Shown piece by piece: positions 51,173-62,515 of a stretch of 64,000 bases of DNA (position 1 is the stretch's first letter; each line of letters begins with the position of its first letter). Origin of the DNA: Sepiola atlantica (Eukaryota; Mollusca; Cephalopoda; Sepiida; Sepiolidae); NCBI GenBank assembly GCA_963556195.1, contig CAUVYP010000244.1, forward strand, positions 1,736,001-1,800,000, given 5' to 3'. Both the position numbers and the translations under genes were made by a program. The notes below the pieces were generated by a model. It was not told the DNA's origin and searched no databases. It saw nothing but the letters and a program-made list of their open reading frames with translations.

Positions 51173-53403
51173 TTAGCGCGTTTTAAAGTTGATATCGCTT
51201 TTGTTTATAACTTCCACGTTTATTCGAATTGTGCAACAAAACTTTGCAGACAGTCGCGGAGACACATGTTCTACTGAAGTACCAAGTCTCAGAAGTGCAG
51301 CTCTTGTACTGCCGGAGATATGTCGATACAAACTGAATACGCAAAACATCAACAAAATTTAGCGCGTTTTAAAGTTGATATCGCTTTTGTTTATAACTTC
51401 TACATTTATTCGAATTGTGCCACGAAACTTTGCAGACAGTCGCGGAGACACATTTTTTACTGAAGTACCAAGTTTCATAAGTGCAGCTCTTGTACTGCCG
51501 GAGATATATCGATACAAACTGAATACGCAAAACATCAACAAAATTTAGCGCGTTTTAAAGTTGATAACGCTTTTGTTTATAACTTCCACATTTATTCGAA
51601 TTGTGCAACGAAACTTTGCAGACAGTCTGGAATCGGCCTTTTCTACTGAAGTACCAAGTCTCAGAAGTGCAGCTCTTGTACTGCCGGAGATATGTCGATA
51701 CAAACTGAATACGCAAAACATCAACAAAATTTAGCGCGTTTTAAAGTTGATATCGCTTGTGTTTATAACTTCCACATTTATTCGAATTGTGCAACGAAAC
51801 TTTGCAGACAGTCGCGGAGACACATGTTCTACTGAAGTACCAAGTTTCAGAAGTGCAGCTCTTGTACTGCCGGAGATATGTCGATACAAACTGAATACGC
51901 AAAACATCAACAAAATTTAGCGCGTTTTAAAGTTGATATCGCTTTTGTTTATAACTTCCACGTTTATTCGAATTGTGCAACGAAACTTTGCAGACAGTCG
52001 CGGAGACACATGTTCTACTGACGTACCAAGTCTCAGAAGTGCAGCTCTTGTACTGCCGGAGATATGTCGATACAAACTGAATACGCAAAACATCAACAAA
52101 ATTTAGCGCGTTTTAAAGTTGATATCGCTTTTGTTTATATCTTCCACATTAATTCGAATTGTGCAACGAAACTTTGCAGACAGTCTCGAATAGGCCTCCT
52201 CGACTGAAGTACCAAGTTTCAGAAGTGCAGCTCTTGTACTGCCGGAGATATGTCGATACAAACTGAATACGCAAAACATCAACAACATTTAGCGCGTTTT
52301 AAAGTTGATATCGCTTTTGTTTATAACTTCCACATTTTTCGTATTGTGCAACGAAACTTTGCAGACAGTCGCGGAGACACATTTTCTACTGAAGTACCAA
52401 GTTTCAGAAGTGCAGCTCTTGTACTGCCGGAGATATGTCGATACAAACTGAATACGCAAAACATCAACAAAATTTAGCGCGTTTTAAAGTTGATATCGCT
52501 TTTGTTTATAACTTCCACATTTATTCGAATTGTGCAACGAAACTTCGCAGACAGTCGCGGAGACACATTTTCTACTGAGGTACCAAGTCTCAGAAGTGCA
52601 GTTCTTGTACTGCCGGAGATATGTCGATACAAACTGAATACGCAAAACATCAACAAAATTTAGCGCGTTTTAAAGTTGATATCGCTTTTGTTTATAACTT
52701 CCACATTTATTCGAATTGTGCAACGAAACTTTGCAGACAGTCGCGGAGGCACATGTTCTACTGAAGTACCAAGTTTCAGAAGTGCAGCTCTTGTACTGTC
52801 GGAGATATGTCGATAAAAACTGAATACGCAAAACATCAACAAAATTTAGCGCGTTTTAAAGTTGATATCGCTTTTGTTTATAACTTCCACATTTATTCGA
52901 ATTGTGCAACGAAACTTTGCAGACAGTCGCGGAGCCACATTTTCTACTGAAGTACCAAGTTTCAGAAGTGCAACTCTTGTACTGCCGGAGATATGTCGAT
53001 ACAAACTGAATACGCAAAACATCAACAAAATTTAGCGCGTTTTAAAGTTGATATCGCTTTTGTTTATAACTTCCACGTTTATTCGAATTGTGCAACGAAA
53101 CTTTGCAGACAGTCGCGGAGACACATGTTCTACTGAAGTACCAAGTCTCAGAAGTGCAGCTGTTGTACTGCCGGAGATATGTCGATACAAACTGAATACG
53201 CAAAACATCAACAAAATTTAGCGCGTTTTAAAGTTGATAACGCTTTTGTTTATATCTTCCACATTAATTCGAATTGTGCAACGAAACTTTGCAGACAGTC
53301 TCGAATAGGCCTCCTCGACTGAAGTACCAAGTTTCAGAAGTGCAGCTCTTGTACTGCCGGAGATATGTCGATACAAACTGAATACGCAAAACATCAACAA
53401 AAT
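51173..53403 (+). repeat. Irregular block then truncated HOR F-R-D-V-X-E
   Basis: Order: X variant-N variant-J-H-X-E-F-R-D-V-X-E. The first five monomers recur at 59726-60655. The N variant at 51359 has acttctacattt and acattttttactg, and its end reads gatatatcgatac. The X at 51917 has ctgacgtacc. From F at 52289 to E at 53403 the unit is a six-monomer, 1115-bp version of the right HOR that lacks the L-to-Y section. Confidence 0.9.
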
Positions 53404-56400
53404 TTAGGTCGTTTTAAAGTTGATATCGCTTTTGTTTATAACTTCCACATTTTTCGTATTGTGCAACGAAACTTTGCAGACAGTCGCGGAGACACATTTT
53501 CTACTGAAGTACCAAGTTTCAGAAGTGCAGCTCTTGTACTGCCGGAGATATGTCGATACAAACTGAATACGCAAAACATCAACAAAATTTAGCGCGTTTT
53601 AAAGTTGATATCGCTTTTGTTTATAACTTCCACATTTATTCGAATTGTGCAACGAAACTTCGCAGACAGTCGCGGAGACACATTTTCTACTGAGGTACCA
53701 AGTCTCAGAAGTGCAGCTCTTGTACTGCCGGAGATATGTCGATACAAACTGAATACGCAAAACATCAACAAAATTTAGCGCGTTTTAAAGTTGATATCGC
53801 TTTTGTTTATAACTTCCACATTTATTCGAATTGTGCCACGAAACTTTGCAGACAGTCGCGGAGGCACATGTTCTACTGAAGTACCAAGTTTCAGAAGTGC
53901 AGCTCTTGTACTGTCGGAGATATGTCGATAAAAACTGAATACGCAAAACATCAACAAAATTTAGCGCGTTTTAAAGTTGATATCGCTTTTGTTTATAACT
54001 TCCACATTTATTCGAATTGTGCAACGAAACTTAGCAGACAGTCGCGGAGCCACATTTTCTACTGAAGTACCAAGTTTCAGAAGTGCAACTCTTGTACTGC
54101 CGGAGATATGTCGATACAAACTGAATACGCAAAACATCAACAAAATTTAGCGCGTTTTAAAGTTGATATCGCTTTTGTTTATAACTTCCACGTTTATTCG
54201 AATTGTGCAACGAAACTTTGCAGACAGTCGCGGAGACACATGTTCTACTGAAGTACCAAGTCTCAGAAGTGCAGCTGTTGTACTGCCGGAGATATGTCGA
54301 TACAAACTGAATACGCAAAACATCAACAAAATTTAGCGCGTTTTAAAGTTGATAACGCTTTTGTTTATAAATTCCACATTTATTCGAATTGTGCAACGAA
54401 ACTTTGCAGACAGTCTCAAATAGGCCTTTTCTACTGAAGTACTAAGTTTCAGAAGTGCAGCTCTTGGACTGCCGGAGATATGTCGATACAAACTGAATAC
54501 GCAAAACATCAACAAAATTTAGCGCGTTTTAAAGTTGATATCGCTTTTGTTTATAACTTCCACATTTATTCGAATTGCGCCACGAAACTTTGCAGACAGT
54601 CGCGGAGACACATTTTCTACTGAAGTACCAAGTTTCAGAAGTGCAGCTCTTGTACTCCCGGAGATATGTCGATACAAACTGAATACGCAAAACATCAACA
54701 AAATTTAGCGCGTTTTAAAGTTGATATCGCTTTTGTTTATAACTTCCACATTTATTCGAATTGTGCAACAACACTTTGCAGACAGTCGCGGAGACACAAG
54801 TCCTACTGCAGTACCAAGTTTCAGAAGTGCAGCTCTTGTACTGCCGGAGATATGTCGATACAAACTGAATACGCAAAACATCAACAAAATTTAGCGCGTT
54901 TTAAAGTTGATATCGCTTTTGTTTATAACTTCCACATTTATTCGAATTGTGCAACGAAACTTTGCAGACAGTCCTGAATAGGCCTCCTCTACTGAAGTAC
55001 CAAGTTTCAGAAGTGCAGCTCTTGTACTGCCGGAGATATGTCGATACAAACTGAATACGCAAAACATCAACAAGATTTAGCGCGTTTTAAAGTTGATATC
55101 GCTTTTGTTTATAACTTCCCCATTTATTCGAATTGTGCCACGAAACTTTGCAGACAGTCGCGGAGACACATTTTCTACTGAAGTACCAAGTTTCAGAAGT
55201 GCAGCTCTTGTACTGCCGGGGATATGTCGATACAAACTGAATACGCAAAACATCACCAAAATTTAGCGCGTTTTAAAGTTGATAACGCTTTTGTTTATAA
55301 CTTCCACATTTATTCGAATTGTGCAACGAAACTTTGCAGACAGTCGCGGAGACACATGTTCTACTGAAGTACCAAGTTTCAGAAGTGCAGCTCTTGTACT
55401 GCCGGAGATATGTCGATACAAACTGAATACGCAAAACATCAACAAAATTTAGCGCGTTTTAAAGTTGATATCGCTTTTGTTTATAACTTCCACATTTATT
55501 CGAATTGTGCAACGAAACTTTGCAGACAGTCTCGAATAGGCCTTTTCTACTGAAGTACCAAGTTTCAGAAGTGCAGCTCTTGTACTGCCGGAGATATGTC
55601 GATACAAACTGAATACGCAAAACATCAACAAAATTTAGCGCGTTTTAAAGTTGATATCGCTTTTGATTATAACTTACACATTTATTCGAATTGTGCAACG
55701 AAACTTTGCAGACAGTCGCGGAGACAAATGTTCTACTGAAGTACCAAGTTTCAGAAGTGCAGCTCTTGTACTGCCGGAGATATGTCGATACAAACTGAAT
55801 ACGCAAAACATCAACAAAATTAAGCGCGTTTAAAAGTTGATATCGCTTTTGTTTATATCTTCCACATTAATTCGAATTGTGCAACGAAACTTTGCAGACA
55901 GTCTCGAATAGGCCTCCTCGACTGAAGTACCAAGTTTCAGAAGTGCAGCTCTTGTACTGCCGGAGATATGTCGATACAAACTGAATACGCAAAACATCAA
56001 CAAAATTTAGCGCGTTTTAAAGTTGATATCGCTTTTGTTTATAACTTCCACATTTTTCGTATTGTGCAACGAAACTTTGCAGACAGTCGCGGAGACACAT
56101 TTTCTACTGAAGTACCAAGTTTCAGAAGTGCAGCTCTTGTACTGCCGGAGATATGTCGATACAAACTGAATACGCAAAACATCAACAAAATTTAGCGCGT
56201 TTTAAAGTTGATATCGCTTTTGTTTATAACTTCCACATTTATTCGAATTGTGCAACGAAACTTCGCAGACAGTCGCGGAGACACATTTTCTACTGAGGTA
56301 CCAAGTCTCAGAAGTGCAGCTCTTGTACTGCCGGAGATATGTCGATACAAACTGAATACGCAAAACATCAACAAAATTTAGCGCGTTTTAAAGTTGATAT

Positions 56401-58609
56401 CGCTTTTGTTTATAACTTCCACATTTATTCGAATTGTGCCACGAAACTTTGCAGACAGTCGCGGAGGCACATTTTCTACTGAAGTACCAAGTTTCAGAAG
56501 TGCAGCTCTTGTACTGTCGGAGATATGTCGATAAAAACTGAATACGCAAAACATCAACAAAATTTAGCGCGTTTTAAAGTTGATATCGCTTTTGTTTATA
56601 ACTTCCACATTTATTCGAATTCTGCAACGACCCTTTGCAGACAGTCGCGGAGCCACATTTCCTACTGAAGTACCAAGTTTCAGAAGTGCAACTCTTGTAC
56701 TGCCGGAGATATGTCGATACAAACTGAATACGCAAAACATCAACAAAATTTAGCGCGTTTTAAAGTTGATATCGCTTTTGTTTATAACTTCCACGTTTAT
56801 TCGAATTGTGCAACGAAACTTTGCAGACAGTCGCGGAGACACATGTTCTACTGAAGGACCAAGTCTCAGAAGTGCAGCTGTTGTACTGCCGGAGATATGT
56901 CGATACAAACTGAATACGCAAAACATCAACAAAATTTAGCGCGTTTTAAAGTTGATAACGCTTTTGTTTATAACTTCCACATTTATTCGAATTGTGCAAC
57001 GAAACTTTGCAGACAGTCTCAAATAGGCCTTTTCTACTGAAGTACCAAGTTTCAGAAGTGCAGCTCTTGGACTGCCGGAGATATGTCGATACAAACTGAA
57101 TACGCAAAACATCAACAAAATTTAGCGCGTTTTAAAGTTGATATCGCTTTTGTTTATAACTTCCACATTTATTCGAATTGCGCCACGAAACTTTGCAGAC
57201 AGTCGCGGAGACACATTTTCTACTGAAGTACCAAGTTTCAGAAGTGCAGCTCTTGTACTGCCGGAGATATGTCGATACAAACTGAATACGCAAAACATCG
57301 ACAAAATTTAGCGCGTTTTAAAGTTGATATCGCTTTTGTTTATAACTTCCACATTTATTCGAATTGTGCAACAACACTTTGCAGACAGTCGCGGAGACAC
57401 AAGTCCTACTGCAGTACCAAGTTTCAGAAGTGCAGCTCTTGTACTGCCGGAGATATGTCGATACAAACTGAATACGCAAAACATCAACAAAATTTCGCGC
57501 GTTTTAAAGTTGATATCGCTTTTGTTTATAACTTCCACATTTATTCGAATTGTGCAACGAAACTTTGCAGACAGTCCTGAATAGGCCTCCTCTACTGAAG
57601 TACCAAGTTTCAGAAGTGCAGCTCTTGTACTGCCGGAGATATGTCGATACAAACTGAATACGCAAAACATCAACAAGATTTAGCGCGTTTTAAAGTTGAT
57701 ATCGCTTTTGTTTATAACTTCCACATTTATTCGAATTGTGCCACGAAACTTTGCAGACAGTCGCGGAGACACATTTTCTACTGAAGTACCAAGTTTCAGA
57801 AGTGCAGCTCTTGTACTGCCGGAGACATGTCGATACAAACTGAATACGAAAAACATCACCAAAATTTAGCGCGTTTTAAAGTTGATATCGCTTTTGTTTA
57901 TAACTTCCACATTTATTCGAATTGTGCAACAAAACTTTGCAGACAGTCGCGGAGACACATGTCCTACTGAAGTACCAAGTTTCAGAAGTGCAGCTCTTGT
58001 ACTGCCGGAGATATGTCGATACAAACTGAATACGCAAAACATCAACAAAATTTAGCGCGTTTTAAAGTTGATATCGCTTTTGTTTATAACTTCCACATTT
58101 ATTCGAATTGTGCAACGAAACTTTGCAGACAGTCTCGAATAGGCCTTTTCTACTGAAGTACCAATTTTCAGAAGTGCAGCTCTTGTACTGCCGGAGATAT
58201 GTCGATACAAACTGAATACGCAAAACATCAACAAAATTTAGCGCGTTTTAAAGTTGATATCGCTTTTGTTTATAACTTACACATTTATTCGAATTGTGCA
58301 ACGAAACTTTGCAGACAGTCGCGGAGACACATGTTCTACTGAAGTACCAAGTTTCATAAGTGCAGCTCTTGTACTGCCGGAGATATGTCGATACAAACTG
58401 AATACGCAAAACATCAACAAAATTTAGCGCGTTTTAAAGTTGATATCGCTTTTGTTAATAACTTCTACATTTATTCGAATTGTGCAACGAAACTTTGCAG
58501 ACAGTCGCGGAGACACATTTTCTACTGAAGTATTTAGTTTCAGAAGTGCAGCTCTTGTACTGCCGGAGATATGTCGATACAAACTGAATACGCAAAACAT
58601 CAACAAAAT
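53404..58609 (+). repeat. 28-monomer super-unit, third copy (versions a and b), 5206 bp
   Basis: The first half (53404-56006) is version a and the second (56007-58609) version b, in the same order as 38529-43734 and 43735-48940. The fourteenth unit of the b half (58424) is the same M-like monomer as at 48755, so this copy is closest to 43735-48940. Private changes include gtcgttttaaag for gcgcgttttaaag at about 53407, acttagcagac at about 54031, cttccccattt at about 55118 and aatttcgcgcg at about 57492. Confidence 0.93.
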
Positions 58610-60655
58610 TTAGCGCGTTTTAAAGTTGATATCGCTTTTGTTTATATTTTCCACATTAATTCGAATTGTGCAACGAAACTTTGCAGACAGTCTCGAATAG
58701 GCCTCCGCTACTGAAGTACCAAGTTTCAGAAGTGCAGCTCTTGTACTGCCGGAGATATGTCGATACAAACTGAATACGCAAAACATCAACAAAATTTAGC
58801 GCGTTTTAAAGTTGATATCGCTTTTGTTTATAACTTTCACATTTATTCGAATTGTGCAACGAAACTTTGCAGACAGTCTCAACTAGGCCTTTTCTGCTGA
58901 AGTACTAAGTTTCAGAAGTGCACCTCTTGTACTGTCGGAGATATGTCGATACAAACTGAATACGCAAAACATCAACAAAATTTAGCGCGTTTTAAAGTTG
59001 ATATCGCTTTTGTTTATAACTTCCACATTTTTCGTATTGTGCAACGAAACTTTGCAGACAGTCGCGGAGTCACATTTTCTACTGAAGTACCAAGTTTCAG
59101 AAGTGCAGCTCTTGTACTGCCGGAGATATGTCGATACAAACTGAATACGCAAAACATCAACAAAATTTAGCGCGTTTTAAAGTTGATATCGCTTTTGTTT
59201 ATAACTTCCACATTTATTCGAATTGTGCAACGAAACTTTGCAGACAGTCGCGGAAACACATTTTTCACCTGAGGTACCAAGTCTCAGAAGTGCAGCTCTT
59301 GTACTGCCGGAGATATGTCGATACAAACTGAATACGCAAAACATCAACAAAATTTAGCGCGTTTTAAAGTTGATATCGCTTTTGTTTATAACTTCCACAT
59401 TTATTCGAATTGTGCCACGAAACTTTGCAGACAGTCGCGGAGACACATTTTCTACTGAAGTACCAAGTTTCAGAAGTGCAGCTCTTGTACTGCCGGAGAT
59501 ATGTCGATACAAACTGAATACGCAAAACATCAACAAAATTTAGCGCGTTTTAAAGTTGATATCGCTTTTGTTTATAACTTCCACATTTATTCGAATTGTG
59601 CAACGAAACTTTGCAGACAGTCGCGGAGCCACATGTTCTACTGAAGTACCACGTTTCAGAAGTGCAACTCTTGTACTGCCGGAGATATGTCGATACAAAC
59701 TGAATACGCAAAACATCAACAAAATTTAGCGCGTTTTAAAGTTGATATCGCTTTTGTTTATAACTTCCACGTTTATTCGAATTGTGCAACAAAACTTTGC
59801 AGACAGTCGCGGAGACACATGTTCTACTGAAGTACCAAGTCTCAGAAGTGCAGCTCTTGTACTGCCGGAGATATGTCGATACAAACTGAATACGCAAAAC
59901 ATCAACAAAATTTAGCGCGTTTTAAAGTTGATATCGCTTTTGTTTATAACTTCTACATTTATTCGAATTGTGCCACGAAACTTTGCAGACAGTCGCGGAG
60001 ACACATTTTTTACTGAAGTACCAAGTTTCAGAAGTGCAGCTCTTGTACTGCCGGAGATATATCGATACAAACTGAATACGCAAAACATCAACAAAATTTA
60101 GCGCGTTTTAAAGTTGATAACGCTTTTGTTTATAACTTCCACATTTATTCGAATTGTGCAACGAAACTTTGCAGACAGTCTGGAATCGGCCTTTTCTACT
60201 GAAGTACCAAGTCTCAGAAGTGCAGCTCTTGTACTGCCGGAGATATGTCGATACAAACTGAATACGCAAAACATCAACAAAATTTAGCGCGTTTTAAAGT
60301 TGATATCGCTTTTGTTTATAACTTCCACATTTATTCGAATTGTGCAACGAAACTTTGCAGACAGTCGCGGAGACACATGTTCTACTGAAGTACCAAGTTT
60401 CAGAAGTGCAGCTCTTGTACTGCCGGAGATATGTCGATACAAACTGAATACGCAAAACATCAACAAAATTTAGCGCGTTTTAAAGTTGATATCGCTTTTG
60501 TTTATAACTTCCACGTTTATTCGAATTGTGCAACGAAACTTTGCAGACAGTCGCGGAGACACATGTTCTACTGACGTACCAAGTCTCAGAAGTGCAGCTC
60601 TTGTACTGCCGGAGATATGTCGATACAAACTGAATACGCAAAACATCAACAAAAT
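58610..60655 (+). repeat. Second copy of the E-T-F-R-N flank and the following five monomers
   Basis: Order: E-T-F-R-N-V variant-X-N variant-J-H-X. Monomers from 58610 to 59539 match 48941-49870 at an offset of 9669 bp. Those from 59726 to 60655 match 51173-52102 at 8553 bp; the difference is the 1116-bp duplication. The R at 59167 is 187 bp and has acatttttcacctgagg. Homology ends at 60656. Confidence 0.9.
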
Positions 60656-62515
60656 TTAGCGCGTTTTAAAGTTGATATCGCTTTTGTTTATAACTTCCAC
60701 ATTTATTCGAATTGTGCCACGAAATTTTGCAGACAGTCGCGGAGCCACATGTTCTACTGAAGTACCAAGTTTCAGAAGTGCAGCTCTTGTACTGCCGGAG
60801 ATATGTCGATACAAACTGAATACGCAAAACATCAACAAAATTTAGCGCGTTTTAAAGTTGATATCGCTTTTGTTTATAACTTCCACATTTATTCGACTTG
60901 TGCAACAACACTTTGCAGACAGTCGCGGAGACACAAGTCCTACTGCAGTACCAAGTTTCAGAAGTGCAGCTCTTGTACTGCCGGAGATATGTCGATACAA
61001 ACTGAATACGCAAAACATCAACAAAATTTAGCGCGTTTTAAAGTTGATATCGCTTTTGTTTATAACTTCCACATTTATTCGAATTGTGCAACGAAACTTT
61101 GCAGACAGTCCTGAATAGGCCTCCTCTACTGAAGTACCAAGTTTCAGAAGTGCAGCTCTTGTACTGCCGGAGATATGTCGATACAAACTGAATACGCAAA
61201 ACATCAACAAGATTTAGCGCGTTTCAAAGTTGATTTCGCTTTTGTTTATAACTTCCACATTTATTCGAATTGTGCCACGAAACTTTGCAGACAGTCGCGG
61301 AGACACATTTTCTACTGAAGTACCAAGTTTCAGAAGTGCAGCTCTTGTACTGCCGGAGACATGTCGATACAAACTGAATACGCAAAACATCACCAAAATT
61401 TAGCGCGTTTTAAAGTTGATATCGCTTTTGTTTATAACTTCCACATTTATTCGAATTGTGCAACGAAACTTTGCAGACAGTCGCGGAGACACATTTACTA
61501 CTGAAGTACCAAGTTTCAGAAGTGCAGCTCTTGTACTGCCGGAGATATGTCGATACAAACTGAATACGCAAAACATCAACAAAATTTAGCGCGTTTTAAA
61601 GTTGATATCGCTTTTGTTTATAACTTCCACATTTATTCGAATTGTGCAACGAAACTTTGCAGACAGTCTCAACTAGGCCTTTTCTGCTGAAGTACCAAGT
61701 TTCAGAAGTGCACCTCTTGTACTGTCGGAGGTATGTCGATACAAACTGAATACGCAAAACATCAACAAAATTTAGCGCGTTTTAAAGTTGATATCGCTTT
61801 TGTTTATAACTTCCACATTTATTCGAATTGTGCAACGAAACTTTGCAGACAGTCGCGGAAACACATTTTCTACTGAGGTACCAAGTCTCAGAAGTGCAGC
61901 TCTTGTACTGCCGGAGATATGTCGATACAAACTGAATACGCAAAACATCAACAAAATTTAGCGCGTTTTAAAGTTGATATCGCTTTTGTTTATAACTTCC
62001 ACATTTATTCGAATTGTGCCACGAAACTTTGCAGACAGTCGCGGAGACACATTTTCTACTGAAGTACCAAGTTTCAGAAGTGCAGCTCTTGTACTGCCGG
62101 AGATATGTCGATACAAACTGAATACGCAAAACATCAACAAAATTTAGCGCGTTTTAAAGTTGATATCGCTTTTGTTTATAACTTCCACATTTATTCGAAT
62201 TGTGCAACGAAACTTTGCAGACAGTCGCGGAGCCACATTTTCTACTGAAGTACCAAGTTTCAGAAGTGCAACTCTTGTACTGCTGGAGATATGTCGATAC
62301 AAAATGAATACGCAAAACATCAACAAAATTTAGCGCGTTTTAAAGTTGATATCGCTTTTGTTTATAACTTCCACGTTTATTCGAATTGTGCAACGAAACT
62401 TTGCAGACAGTCGCGGAGACACATGTTCTACTGAAGTACCAAGTCTCAGAAGTGCAGCTCTTGTACTGCCGGAGATATGTCGATACAAACTGAATACGCA
62501 AAACATCAACAAAAT
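60656..62515 (+). repeat. Irregular block with a G-E-Q fragment of the right HOR
   Basis: Order: V/H variant-G-E variant-Q-N-T-R-N-V-X. The G-E-Q trio at 60842-61399 is the eighth to tenth monomers of the right HOR, joined here to T and R. Private changes include ttcgacttgtgc at 60895 and gtttcaaagttgatttcgc at about 61222. The V at 62144 ends in gctggag and caaaatgaatac. Confidence 0.88.
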
